NCBI GenBank assembly: GCA_928212115.1
Contig: CAKMRJ010003334.1
Coordinates: forward strand, 41,817,803 to 41,881,802
Source: Lactuca virosa
Taxonomy: Eukaryota; Streptophyta; Magnoliopsida; Asterales; Asteraceae
Direction of reading: 5' to 3'
Length of the DNA: 64,000 nt
The notes under the pieces: generated by a model
The model's database searches: none
Seen by the model: only the letters and a program-made list of their open reading frames with translations
Told to the model about the DNA's origin: nothing
Made by a program: the position numbers and the translations under genes
Shown here: positions 1 through 11,502 of the stretch, in pieces
How positions within the stretch are numbered: the first letter of the stretch is position 1
Layout: every line of letters begins with the position of its first letter

Positions 1-422
1 AGCCTCGTACGTTGGGCGTACGAGGGTTACGCTTAGTGTACTCGGTGGATAAGAAAACCCTATTTTGGAGTGTTGTACCCTATTTAAGGTCCTAAAGTTA
101 CTAGGGTTGGCCTCTTTATCAGTCTTTAAGCCTCCAAAACCCTAGAAATCGACCTTTAGCCTCCATTGTTGTTCATTTGAGTCCTTAAGAAGAATTTGGT
201 GGTTGTTTTGCTCATTGTGAAGGAAGTAAAGAAGATTGAAGGTGCTTTGCTTGGTGAAAATGTTATAGATCCAGAATCATCACCCTTGTTGCAAGCTTAT
301 TGAGGTATCAAGTTCAAACATCGTCTTCTCCATGCTTAGATCTCTTCATATCTTAGTTTTTTTTAAGCTTTTGGCCCCTTTTGGGTTGGTTTGAGGAGTT
401 GGGATGTTTTAAGGACTTATTA
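1..422 (+). mobile_element. Ty3/gypsy LTR A, left part (5' LTR, start outside window)
   Basis: This is the first part of a Ty3/gypsy 5' LTR that resumes at 22184. It aligns in order with the 3' LTR of element B (about 46750-47170): the CCCTATTTAAGG TATA-like stretch near 80 and the 'agcctcca' segments are shared. By that alignment the true LTR start lies roughly 100 bases upstream of the window. Near-palindromic GTACG..CGTAC motifs are at 7-42. The LTR is cut at 422 by insertion C, with TSD TATTA at 418-422 repeated at 22179-22183. The assignment to the 23.5-kb primer-binding site is by continuity. Confidence 0.85.
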
Positions 423-829
423 TGTAACGTCCCGTTTTCACAACCAAAATTTTTCATTTTTACTAAGATAAAACTTACCAATTTATAAAATCTATTATTG
501 AGAAAACCGTTTATTCCAAATTACATTTATTTAAAATCAGAGTTTTAAAGAGAACGCAGAATTCTCAATGCTGCTGATGCGTGTGTACAGTTTCGCCTTC
601 GTTTTCCCATTGACACCAATGATACATGAAATAATAAACAAATGGGTAAGCATAAAGCTTAGTGAGTTTCCCCCAAAATAACAAATATCAATCATACAAA
701 TGGGCCCAGCACTGGGGTTCAGTCCAACCCAAAACAAATATGGGCCTCGCCCTGGGGTATACTTCAACCCAAGCATACCACAGTGGGCCCCGCCCTGGGG
801 TATATTTCAACCCGTTATGCCATAGTAGG
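423..829 (-). mobile_element. Solo LTR C, segment 1 (3' end of a minus-strand LTR)
   Basis: This segment begins TGTAACGTCCC, the reverse complement of a gypsy LTR end (..GGGACGTTACA), immediately after the TATTA TSD. It holds the conserved 'gtaag..aaagcttagtgag' block (about 645-670) shared by all gypsy-type LTRs here. Imperfect repeats of a unit containing 'gggcctcgccctggggtata' follow at 698-815. Solo LTR E was inserted after 829, duplicating GTAGG (825-829 and 17871-17875). C continues at 17871. Confidence 0.88.
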
Positions 830-2291
830 TGTAACGCCCCGTTTATTTAAATAAATTAATAAATGTAATTACTGGATTAATTTGTGAAGAATGTTAGAAG
901 TTGGGGGTTAAAAGTGTAATTTCCAGATTTGTGTTGTAAGTATTTGTGAAGACAGGGACTAAATGGTAATTTATGGGACTTCTATTGAAAAGATTTGAAG
1001 GCTTAAGGGTTTATTGGTAATTTAGGGATTTATTTTGAAAAGAAATAATAGAACCAGTGGTAAAAGGGTAAATAATGGATTGAATCTGAAAAGATATCAT
1101 GGGGAAGGACCATAATTGTAATTATGGCAAAGAAGTGTTAGGAGCGGGTATATAAGCTGTAACATTGCCGGTTACCACAAACCCTAACCCTAAAGAAGTG
1201 TTAGCCGGCACCCTCTCCATCTTCAACTACCGGCCGCCGCAGTCTAACCGAGTCCGGCGAGCATGCTGTTTCCCAGCCGTCATCGCCATCTGATTTCGTT
1301 TCTCCGATCGGTCACATTCCGAGCGACCACCACCAGACATCTCGTCCATTCTCCGACCACCTAGTACCGCCATCAGCAACCTGCGCCGCCGAACCTTCTT
1401 GTCGCCGTGTTGCTGCCGCTGTGGTCAATCCTGATGAGAGGACGAAGCCGCCGCTCCTGTCGCTCACGGTTCCACCACCCATCACGTTCCTTCACCGGTG
1501 AAGTCTCATTCGCACCTTCCCTATCGTGACGCTGCTGCTCTGCCGCCGTTCTCCGGGCATGTTCGTATGGGAGAATGTTTCTCGGCTGGGAACCAATAGA
1601 ACCTCCGCCACCACCATGAGGTGGTGGCTGTTATGGCAAGATATTGATATCGCCGTCGTGCGCCACCGGAAGGGGTGACTGGATGCTTGAAAAACGAAGC
1701 ATGGGTGGGTGTGATTGTATTTCCGTTAGCAGCAGGTGTGTTTGGGTGTTTTGTTTAGTAGGAGTTCACGGAAAAGCCACCGCCACCACCGTGAGGTGGT
1801 GGCTGCCGCCTTGTACCGTTGTTGGCCACCACTAGGGTGGTTGTGTGTGTGTGTGTTAGTTAGTTAGTGTGTGTTTATCCTTGAGTAAAGCATTGTAATT
1901 GTAATTTCCAAAAGATTAATGAAAAGAGACTCAAACCACCACCGTAAGGTGGTGGCCGCCGCCGTGAGCCGCCATGGACCGCCACTACCCGAGGTGGTAG
2001 TGGGTGGTGCCCCTCAAGCAAACCCTAATTGACCTAGCAAAACCCTAATGGGCTTTAAAGATTTATTTTGGCCTATGGGCCACGTTTGGGGTTGAGGAAC
2101 CCCTAATTAGGTGTTAGAAAACCCTAATTGTGAGTATTTGGGCCTTAGACTTATGGGACCCACTTTTGGGCCAATGAGATTGGATTATGTATTAAGCCCA
2201 ATCACTCCATTTCATGTATATAGTAGAGCAAAGGACTTAATGGATTAAGTCCTTAATGGGTTAAGTAAGAAACACTTACCCTAATCGTCAT
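830..2291 (+). mobile_element. Solo LTR E, segment 1 (LTR 5' end)
   Basis: This is the start (TGTAACGCCCCG) of an approximately 2.75-kb LTR, inserted into C with TSD GTAGG. It has a TATA box (TATATAAG, 1149-1156) followed by a plant telo-box-like run 'aaaccctaaccctaaa' at 1179-1194. A GC-rich stretch (1200-2010) contains repeated hairpin sequences of the type CCACCACC-NTGA-GGTGGTGG at about 1608, 1778 and 1936. There is no primer-binding site, polypurine tract or coding region between the LTR pieces, so E is a solo LTR. It is interrupted at 2291 by element F (TSD GTCAT). Confidence 0.85.
1149..1156 (+). promoter_or_regulatory. TATA box of LTR E
   Basis: TATATAAG lies about 320 bases into the LTR. 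A telo-box-like AAACCCTAA run sits about 30 bases downstream, close to the expected transcription start. This is the usual place for an LTR promoter. Activity is not shown. Confidence 0.55.
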
Positions 2292-3679
2292 TGTTTGGTT
2301 GTCAAACCAACAAATAATGGGATAAAAATAATAACAATAAAATTCAAGTCACTGTTACTTCATACACTAGAGATAGTATAGAGTAAGCAGGGTCGGTCCA
2401 AGGAATACTGGGACTTCTTTTAGCCATATTCTCACACACATACAAACAAAAATAAAAATGGGGGGGGTTATGTTTGAACTCGAATTAAACTTCATAAATA
2501 AGCAAGATTGATAACAAAAAGCAATAAAAGAAGTACATTTCCGATTCTGATTCCTATACATGAATTATGTTGAAAGATGTAATATGTTTATAACTCATGT
2601 TCAATCTAGGTTGGTAATTTAGATATTAATAAACTCTAATATCCAAGTTGACAAAAGTATTTTTATTCAAACAAGTTTTTCAAAATAAAACTTCATTTAA
2701 TTGATTCAATCCAACAGCTCTTGGATCAAATCATTAAATGACATTAAGTTCTTGTAACAATTACCAACAATGTTCAACATTCCTCATAAGCTTGGGATAT
2801 GAACATTTAATCTTTGATTACACTGATTTTGATCTAATTACAACCAATCAAGTGCATGTTACTAACATCAAATCATAAAACATATACGAATTTCACAATT
2901 TGATTAACTAGATTGATAAGAACCCTAATTCATTGATCAAGTGAAAAGAGAACCAATCAAACATGTAATTAAGTCGAAATCAAAGATTACTAGATAATAA
3001 ACATAAAGTCAAGTGCAAATTACAACTTAACAACAAACACTTAGGAATCCAAAATCAGAAATGATTGAGAAATTAGCCACACATGTCTAAGTTAACTACA
3101 AATCTAACAAGTATGATCTTCAAATCAACTTACAAAAAGCAAATTAAAGTGTTTCCAAAGTGTTAGATGATGATATGATACACCAAAATCACCCCCCTAC
3201 AGTTCCAAGTCGAAGTTCTCTTTGAATATGCCAGCAGAACATCATAAATCGAAAGTTAAGAATTTGAATTTCAATCAGATCACGTTACACGGCCCGTGTA
3301 ACACATGCCTTGCCATTACACGGCCGTGTAATGACTCTGATGTGTTGAAAAGCTTCCAAAACACGGCCGCGTAACGTATGCCTTGCCAAAGCGCGGGCCG
3401 TGTAATGACTCTGTAAGATAGTCAATCTCCAATTTTCTTCATTTCTTTAATTTAGCTCCGAAAGTTTCGAAATTTCACCGAGAGCTTCCCTTGACCATCC
3501 TAAGCATGATCCAATCTTCAAATCACCCTGAAACATCCACAAAAAATGGTGAAATATCGATAGATCCTCGATAATGTCCTTTAATGCAAAATGAATGAAT
3601 ATTATACTAAAAATGCAATGCAATGGTATAAATAAACATGAAATTAGCTTATGAAAAGGTGCAATTTATGCACCTAACA
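2292..3679 (-). repeat. 3' LTR of element F (first assembled copy)
   Basis: The LTR is 1388 bases long. On the minus strand it starts TGTTAGGTGC and ends ..CAACCAAACA. It includes 'gggtcggtcca' near 2391 and a cluster of ACACGGCCCGTGT / ACACGGCCGTGT near-palindromes at 3284-3405. It differs from the copy at 3892-5279 mainly by small indels, for example around the G and A runs at 2400-2470, as expected of lower-quality sequence at a contig end. Confidence 0.8.
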
Positions 3680-3698
3680 AATCTCCCCAAGCTTGAAC

Positions 3699-3708
3699 NN
3701 NNNNNNNN
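3699..3708. other. Assembly gap (10 N)
   Basis: Ten unknown bases. The sequence on the right (3709-5298) repeats the sequence on the left (2109-3698) at a constant offset of 1600, including DNA outside element F. The gap most likely joins two overlapping contig ends. Confidence 0.95.
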
Positions 3709-5298
3709 AGGTTTTAGAAAACCCTAATTGTGAGTATTTGGGCCTTAGACTTATGGGACCCACTTTTGGGCCAATGAGATTGGATTATGTATTAAGCCCA
3801 ATCACTCCATTTCATGTATATAGTAGAGCAAAGGACTTAATGGATTAAGTCCTTAATGGGTTAAGTAAGAAACACTTACCCTAATCGTCATTGTTTGGTT
3901 GTCAAACCAACAAATAATGGGATAAAAATAATAACAATAAAATTCAAGTCACTGTTACTTCATACACTAGAGATAGTATAGAGTAAGCAGGGTCGGTCCA
4001 CAGGAATACTGGACTTCTTATTTAGCCATATTCTCACACATCATACAACAAAAATTAAAATGGGGGTTTGTTTGAACTCGAATTAAACTTCATAAATAAG
4101 CAAGATTGATAACAAAAAGCAATAAAAGAAGTACATTTCCGATTCTGATTCCTATACATGAATTATGTTGAAAGATGTAATATGTTTATAACTCATGTTC
4201 AATCTAGGTTGGTAATTTAGATATTAATAAACTCTAAATCCAAGTTGACAAAAGTATTTTTATTCAAAACAAGTTTTTCAAATAAAACTTCATTTAATTG
4301 ATTCAATCCAAACAAGCTCTTGGATCAAATCATTAAATGACATTAAGTTCTTGTAACAATTACCAACAATGTTCAACATTCCTCATAAGCTTGGGATATG
4401 AACATTTAATCTTTGATTACACTGATTTTGATCTAATTACAACCAATCAAGTGCATGTTACTAACATCAAATCATAAAACATATACGAATTTCACAATTT
4501 GATTAACTAGATTGATAAGAACCCTAATTCATTGATCAAGTGAAAAGAGAACCAATCAAACATGTAATTAAGTCGAAATCAAAGATTACTAGATAATAAA
4601 CATAAAGTCAAGTGCAAATTACAACTTAACAACAAACACTTAGGAATCCAAAAATCAGAAATGATTGAGAAATTAGCCACACATGTCTAAGTTAACTACA
4701 AATCTAACAAGTATGATCTTCAAATCAACTTACAAAAAGCAAATTAAAGTGTTTCCAAAGTGTTAGATGATGATATGATACACCAAAATCACCCCCCTAC
4801 AGTTCCAAGTCGAAGTTCTCTTTGAATATGCCAGCAGAACATCATAAATCGAAAGTTAAGAATTTGAATTTCAATCAGATCACGTTACACGGCCCGTGTA
4901 ACACATGCCTTGCCATTACACGGCCGTGTAATGACTCTGATGTGTTGAAAAGCTTCCAAAACACGGCCGCGTAACGTATGCCTTGCCAAAGCGCGGGCCG
5001 TGTAATGACTCTGTAAGATAGTCAATCTCCAATTTTCTTCATTTCTTTAATTTAGCTCCGAAAGTTTCGAAATTTCACCGAGAGCTTCCCTTGACCATCC
5101 TAAGCATGATCCAATCTTCAAATCACCCTGAAACATCCACAAAAAATGGTGAAATATCGATAGATCCTCGATAATGTCCTTTAATGCAAAATGAATGAAT
5201 ATTATACTAAAAATGCAATGCAATGGTATAAATAAACATGAAATTAGCTTATGAAAAGGTGCAATTTATGCACCTAACAAATCTCCCCAAGCTTGAAC
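3709..5298. repeat. Near-identical copy of 2109-3698, probable assembly artefact
   Basis: The block repeats about 180 bases of LTR E flank (including the GTCAT target site at 3887-3891), then the whole F 3' LTR (3892-5279) and the first 19 interior bases. A real LTR pair would not duplicate the host flank and insertion junction, so this is best read as an unmerged contig overlap. A genuine tandem duplication is possible but less likely. Confidence 0.8.
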
Positions 5299-6400
5299 CT
5301 TTTCTTGTCCTCAAGAAAACAAAATAAAAATTAACCTTGGAAGAGATGAATGCAAATGCAAATAAAGAAATGCAAACATAGAAATAAAAAGAAAGAATGC
5401 CTCAAGTTATTTATCCCGACAACATAATCATGATTAAAGAGTTGTCAACCTATACCCCAAACACATACGAATGGTACTGCATTCCAAATCGGGACAGTAG
5501 AAGACTTGGAACACAAAGATTTGCCAACCACTTGGTTTAATTGCATAGAACCATAGTATAAGGCATCTCCTAGTAACTTTTACTGTCAAGGTAGGTGCAT
5601 CTCAATCTATAGGGCGTGCTCACTGAAGCACTCAACTCGTGTATGCACTCATTTCACAAGATGTGTGAACTCACTCCTATCAAAGAATCTACACTCGTTA
5701 TTTAAGGTGGAGGGCACTCGGCGTCGGTAAGGCATATCCCATTCTTCTTAGTTTTCTCCCCATGCTCTTCAATATCTTGTGGTTGCACAATCTTCATATC
5801 TTCTTCCAAAATCCGTGTCAACTCTCGGTAATCCACAATAGGAGATAAATCCATAACCATATCAGGAGCGCAAAAGAAATATACAACAACAACAAATATA
5901 CAAATAGAACCATATTCATAATTATTGGCTTCAAAATAAACTTCTAATGCTAAACAAGCCAACAAAATCAAACACAAACAAATTTCCTATAAAATATCAT
6001 CATGAAAAATCTGGAAAGGCTTGGTTCGGTTCTTTTTTTTTTTTTAACTAGAAAGCAGCATGGATATGTACAAAGACTCAACTTAAATATTACAAAAGAA
6101 ATGAAAAACAAACATAAACTAATTCTTTTTTTTTGATAACTTGATAAATTGACTTTTGAAGAACTCTTTATAAATGACAAATACTTGTTGAGATCTGACT
6201 TTAAAATTCGTCATTTTGATGATCTCGCGGTTTTTTACTTTGGAAAACAAATTGGTTTAAAATAACGATAAACTTCTAATATTTACAACTAGAAAACTAG
6301 AATGAAAATAATAAACAACTTTAACAACTATTCTTTGGACACATTGATTTGACTTTAAAATGCAAAAAGACTAATGTCGAAAAAGCTGCATAAATCCTAT

Positions 6401-6470
<70 letters not shown>

Positions 6471-7590
6471 TTTTGTTTTTTGTTTTGTTTTGTTTTTTTT
6501 TTTCGAACCAATCTTTTTGAACCAAGCGAAGATCATGTATAATCCAACAAAAAGTTAATTTGTCTAAACTAAATATTACAAAACAAAATAAAACAAGCAT
6601 ATATACAAACGATTAACACAATAAACTAAAAACAAAACTAGACAACCAAATGAACTTTTGTGCCTCCTTATGCCTTACCGATTCACACAATAACGTACTC
6701 ACGGGTATTTTAAAAAAAACGCCCTACATTTGATTATCACTTGCTGTGACCCGAATTATTTAAGAGGAGCTGCTTGTCATAATATACCTCAATGCACCGC
6801 CACTAAATGAATAACAAATAAGCAGACAAAACTTTGAACTTGACTATGTATTGCGACAAAAAGTTAAATGCATTCTAAAGATGAGAAGAAAGAGGAGAGA
6901 AAAATTCATGAAATGATCATAAAAACCTAAATGAAAAAGAAAAAATATTTTTGTATTTTTATTTTTATTTTTATTTTTTTATTTTTTTTATTATTTTTAT
7001 TTTTTATTATTTTTTTTTACTTTTTTTTAATCATGCAATGAATGAATATGCTATTTTTTTTATATATGATACACCCTTCCCCAAGCTTAAAAATATGCAT
7101 CGTCCTCGATGCTTTGAAGAAGCGGGACAAATTATTGAGGAGGATCTTGAGGTGGGGAATGGAGGAGGATTGATGTGGATTGTGGATTGTATGGTGGGGG
7201 TAATGTGGATATTGAGGGTAATAAGGTGTTCTTGTGGTTGACCACCTAAACAAAGTACCCTATGCATGTCGGTCCACAGGGAATCCAATTTTGGTTGCGG
7301 GCTTGTTGATTGTCTCTAAGGTATAAAAACTCTTCCCTAAACTCCACCATCTCAGTATTTATCTCAAAACACTATCATAAAGTTCAGAATAGTCACGATG
7401 CCAAGCCGATTGTCTTCATGCAACCTACGAATTCTTGCATATACATGTCATGATGGGGATGCATGACAATTCTTGCTGCACTGGAGCAGCAGCATCAGGA
7501 ATGGGCTCATCCTCATCAGAATCAGGATCAGGCTCGGGCATCGGAACACCTAAATTGGACCTAAGGCGCCACATAGTGTTGTGGATGGTC
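5280..7590 (-). mobile_element. Interior of element F (non-coding)
   Basis: About 2.3 kb of AT-rich sequence. Only short chance reading frames are seen, several produced by the (AT)n run at 6404-6467 and by T-rich tracts at 6950-7030. A second 'ccccaagctt' polypurine-like motif is at 7080-7089, followed by 'gcatcgtcctcgatgc'. Element G has the matching 'gcatcgtcttagatgc' at 63690. No gag or pol motif was found on either strand. Confidence 0.65.
6404..6467. repeat. (AT)n microsatellite
   Basis: About 32 uninterrupted AT units inside element F, followed by T-rich sequence. Reading frames here encode only Tyr-Ile repeats and are artefacts. Confidence 0.95.
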
Positions 7591-8874
7591 CACATGAATA
7601 CGGGACTTCTTATTTAGCCATATTCTCACACATCATACAAACAAAAATTAAAATGGGGGTTGTGTTTGAACTCGAATTAAACTTCATAAATAAGCAAGAT
7701 TGATAACAAAAAGCAGTAAAAGAAGTACATTTCCGATTCTGATTCCTATACATGAATTATGTTGAAAGATGTAATATGATTATAACTCATGTTCAATCTA
7801 GGTTAGTAATTTAGATATTAATAAACTCTAATATCCAAGTTGACAAAAGTATTTTATTCAAAACAAGTTCTTCAAATAAAACTTCATTTAATTGATTCAA
7901 TCCGAACAAGCTCTTGGATCAAATCATTAAATGACATTAAGTTCTTGTAACAATTACCAACAATGTTTAACATTCCTCATAAGCTTGGGATATGAACATT
8001 TAATCTTTGATTACACTGATTTTGATCTAATTACAACCAATCAAGTGCATGTCACTAACATCAAATCATAAAACATATACGAATTTCACAATTTGATTAA
8101 CTAGATTGATAAGAACCCTAATTCATTGATCAAGTGAAAAGAGAACCAATCAAACATGTAATTAAGTCGAAATCAAAGATTACTAGATAATAAACATAAA
8201 GTCAAGTGCAAATTACAACTTAACAACAAACACTTAGGAATCCAGAATCAGAAATGATTGAGAAATTTAGCCATACATGTCTATGTTAACTACAAATCTA
8301 ACAAGTATGATCTTCAAATCAACTTACAAAAAGAAAATTAAAGTGTTTCCAAAGTGTTAGATGATGATATGATACACCAAAATCGCCCCCTACAGTTCCA
8401 AGTCGAAGTTCTCTTTGAATATGCCAGCAGAACATCATAAATCGGAAGTTAAGAATTTGAATTTCAATCAGATCACGTTACACGGCCCGTGTAACACATG
8501 CCTTGCCATTACACGGCCGTGTAATGACTCTGATGTGTTGAAAAGCTTCCAAAACACGGTCGCGTAACGTATGCCTTGCCAAAGCGCGGGCCGTGTAATG
8601 ACTCTGTAAGATAGTCAATCTCCAATTTTCTTCATTTCTTCAATTTAGCTCCGAAAGTTCCGAAATTTCACCGAGAGCTTCCCTTGACCATCCTAAGCAT
8701 GCTCCAATCTTCAAATCACCCTGAAACATCCACAAAAAAATGGTGAAATATCGATAGATCCTCGATAATGTCCTTTAATGCAAAATGAATGAATATTATA
8801 CTAAAAAATGCAATGCAATGGTATAAATAAACATGAAATTAGCTTATGAAAAGGTGCAATTTATGCACCTAACG
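7591..8874 (-). repeat. 5' LTR of element F (end-truncated)
   Basis: It matches 2402-3679 closely, from 'gggacttcttatttagcc' to 'gcacctaac', and includes the same ACACGGCCGTGT cluster (about 8475-8600). On the minus strand it starts CGTTAGG instead of TGTTAGG, a single change in the terminal dinucleotide. The last roughly 110 LTR bases are missing at the 7591 side, and no primer-binding site is recognisable beyond the break. Confidence 0.75.
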
Positions 8875-9150
8875 GTCATTTTATGTGAAACCCTAGTTCA
8901 CTTGGGCCTTGAGTTGGGCCTTTCAATTGGGTTTTGGTAACTGGTCTATTAATGGGCCATCCAAGAATAATTAAATGGACTAGAGTAATTAGTTGGGCTT
9001 TAGGGTAAGGCCCATATGAAGGATTGGGCCCAATTTGGAAAATTGGGCCATAGATGGGCCATAGTTTGGGCCTAGATGGTTGTATGATATTGGGCCCTTA
9101 GAATGAGACATGTTGTACTGGACTGAACAATTGGGCCTTAAGGGAAGTCC
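8875..9150 (+). mobile_element. Solo LTR E, segment 2
   Basis: This is the continuation of LTR E after element F. It begins with the repeated target site GTCAT (8875-8879), and 'tcattttatgtgaaaccctag' matches the corresponding part of LTR C (reverse complement near 20670). It ends at the Copia 1 insertion, with target site AGTCC at 9146-9150. Confidence 0.82.
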
Positions 9151-9910
9151 TGTTGGATAAGGTGTCTAAGTCCTTCAATATTTGAGATGTACTTGACCCG
9201 ACCCGGCATGGTCCATTTGGGTTGCACTTCACCCGAACAATTTGTTTGGATAATCTTTTGAGAATAGTATGTTCATGCTTTATTAATATTATAAGTTATA
9301 ATATAATATTAAATCATATTATTTAATTAGTATTGGTCATAAATTAATTTAGAATTAATTTGGTGATCAAAAAGGTGACTAATTAAATATGGGCTCTTGT
9401 ATTTTATGTAGTGTGGGCTAATACTCATTTGGAATGGGCTTGGCATGCATGGGAATCCATGGATAGTCCATGGAGCTTTTAACCCATGGATCCTTGGAAA
9501 GGAAGAGTCATGGGTATTAGGGTTTACATGGATGTAACCCTAATCCTCCACACTATATAAAGGAGCTTATGATGCTTGAAATGACACTAGTTGTGTGTGT
9601 ACAAGAGTGGTGGCCTAATTTCTAGAGAACATATATTATTCTCTCAAGGTTCCAAGGTTTGTGGTGATTTGTGATTCCACTTGAGGCATTCACATTATTG
9701 GTGCTAGGCTCGCAAACTCCAAGCCATCAATCACTATCAAAAGGTATGTCATTCTTCTAGTGTTTTATGATTCTAGTTCTTCATGCCATGCTAATTAGCA
9801 TGTAAACCTTGGAAATTATTATTTGCATGTATTTTAGAGAAAAACATAGATCCAAGGTTTATTAGGGTTGCATGTACACTTAGGAGTGTTAGAATGCTCA
9901 AAACCCAACA
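9151..9910 (+). repeat. 5' LTR of Copia 1
   Basis: 760 bases, TG..CA termini, TATA box TATATAAA at 9554-9561. Several substitutions and indels separate it from the 3' LTR (for example 'agtccttcaata' versus 'agtccataacaata'), so this copy is older than Copia 2. Confidence 0.9.
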
Positions 9911-9911
9911 G

Positions 9912-9921
9912 TGGTATCAGG
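9912..9921 (+). other. Primer-binding site of Copia 1
   Basis: TGGTATCAGG begins two bases after the LTR end. It matches the 3' end of plant initiator methionine tRNA apart from a change after TGGTATCAG. Confidence 0.75.
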
Positions 9922-9989
9922 ACTAGGCTTGTTTTCTTGAATACTTGATACAAATAGCTGAAAAATGTCGAAAAACTGCATTCTGGACA

Positions 9990-10080
9990 GCTGACTCGCC
10001 GAGTCCCTCATGGAACTCGCCGAGTTCATGCATATATTCAACCAAGTCGCCGAGTCAGTTCATGCACTCGACGAGTTGAC
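9990..10080 (+). repeat. Palindrome cluster ACTCGCCGAGT in the Copia 1 leader
   Basis: Four copies or variants of the near-palindrome CTCGNCGAG within 90 bases, starting about 80 bases after the LTR. Copia 2 has the same cluster at 29083-29157. Gypsy LTR B carries the same motif independently. Confidence 0.8.
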
Positions 10081-10740
10081 AGGCCTGAGTGCAGATTTTC
10101 GAGATTTTGTGCTAGAATTGGTCTAGAATCATTACCTTAAATTGTTTTGGACTTATAAAACCTGTTTTTGATGTGGTAATGATTATGGTAAACCAATTTC
10201 AAGGCTAATATCAAAATTCCAAGTTTTTATATGTGTTCATATGATTCTTGAAATTGTTGATGTGGATGTTCATGTTCATATGAGTTTTGTTAGATCATAG
10301 GAATTATTTGCAAATTGTTTGTTAGTTAATTCTTGATCTTAATGTGTTTTAATGGAATTCATAATTTGTCCTCAAGTTATGGAATTCCAAAAGTTTTTCT
10401 TTTAAATGTTTTTTAAGAAGTCATGAGTTACATTTTCTTGAAGAGTTTTCTAATAAATGCTTTTATGGACTCCATAACTTGTCCTCAAGTTATGGATATC
10501 CAAGAGTCTCTTCATTAAAAGTTTTAAAACACTTAATTAAAACTCATAAGTTATGAATATCCAAAAGTTTTTGAATTGTTCAAAACTTGCCCTCAAGTTT
10601 TGGAATTTGTAAAGTCGCACAAAAACTTTAATTCCAACCCCTAGAGTTTTAAAAGTTAAAATTCAACCCTTATACTATTTATAACATTAATGGTTAATCA
10701 TTATATATATATATATATGTATAAGATCAAGTCGTTTTAC

Positions 10741-11420
10741 CGTTAGTAGGCCTCATTCACGAAGCCGGTCTATAAGGGGGGTATAAGGTTGTTGCCTATA
10801 AAATGGCAACTTAATGGGTGTCCACTCTCACCCACCGCTTCCTTGATCGGTGGAGGGTCGTTAGCCGAACGGGTAAGACAATGACTTTAATTCTCATTAA
10901 AAGTATAATGATTATAAAGTAACTAAATATTTTTATAAATTCTCAATCTTAGTTACTTTAGGAAAATGTGAATTTGGTGCTAACCCATGAAATTCACACT
11001 TTGTACCTTACCAAGTCGTTGGTGGAGCGTGTGTGGTTAACCGGCACACTTACTTGGACTAGTAAGGATCACGAAGGGTGACTTAATGTTTATCATAGAT
11101 CGGTGGAGCGTGTGTGGTTAACCGGCACATCGATTAGGTGATAATATTAAGGGTACCAAGTGAGTTTGCATGGTTATTCACACCTTGTTTTGTGATCCTT
11201 TGGCATCCCAGTCACAAAACTTGAGAGGGCACAATCGAGATTGAAACATGCCATTGAAAAGTTCAATGAATCTCAAAAGAATCTAGGAATTTCAAATCCA
11301 ATTAAAACCTAATAATTCATTTCATTTTTCATGGTGGAAATTGGTGAATCGTCATTCACCTACCTTTAAATATTTTATAGCTTGGATTACGGCATCCCTC
11401 TTCCAAGTAATAAAATATTG
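10741..11420 (+). promoter_or_regulatory. Structured leader of Copia 1 (conserved hairpin modules)
   Basis: Six predicted hairpins, all also present in Copia 2 and Copia 3. They are: GTTGCC/GGCAAC (10791-10810); CCACCG/CGGTGG (about 10832-10853); two 36-nt modules with 7-nt arms and a fixed apex containing GGTTAACC (11018-11053 and 11099-11134); TTTTGTGA/TCACAAAA with loop GGCATCCC (11188-11219); GGTGAAT/ATTCACC (11343-11360). A long AT-rich stem around CTTGGA/TTCCAAG with loop TTACGGCATCCC follows at 11368-11419. Several arms differ between elements in ways that keep pairing. A role in RNA dimerisation or packaging is inference. Confidence 0.7.
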
Positions 11421-11502
11421 TGTTGGGTCATAGCCTTAATATTCCATATTGGGTGTTATATTACGGACTTGAATCAACTAACTTGATTTTCTCCCATTGT
11501 AG

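Larger units (their letters stand above)
2292..8874 (-). mobile_element. Non-coding LTR element F, with assembly gap and false duplication
   Basis: F is inserted in LTR E with TSD GTCAT (2287-2291 and 8875-8879). It is read on the minus strand because the polypurine tract AAGCTTGGGGAGATT (complement at 3680-3694) lies directly next to an LTR that begins TGTTAGGTGCATAAATTGCA in minus orientation. The 3' LTR is at 2292-3679 and the 5' LTR, missing about 110 bases at its end, is at about 7591-8874. The interior holds no coding region I can recognise. The LTR carries ACACGGCCGTGT palindromes. It is related to element G at the window's right end. A Tat/Athila-type Ty3/gypsy origin is possible but unproven. 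Confidence 0.75.

Noticed and set aside
1179..1194. Interstitial telomere repeat (aaaccctaaccctaaa)
   Set aside because: Only about two units, placed just after a TATA box. It fits a telo-box promoter motif better than a telomere remnant.
3709..5298. Segmental or tandem LTR duplication
   Set aside because: The repeat includes the host flank and ends exactly at an N gap, so an assembly overlap explains it better.
5702..6180. Small minus-strand frames of 91 and 70 codons
   Set aside because: They sit in the non-coding interior of element F, with no family similarity and ordinary AT-rich composition.
6321..6600. Tyr-Ile repeat proteins on the minus strand
   Set aside because: Direct translation of the (AT)n microsatellite.
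9912..9921. tRNA gene
   Set aside because: TGGTATCAG is only the primer-binding complement of a tRNA 3' end. No tRNA fold surrounds it here or at the other primer-binding sites.
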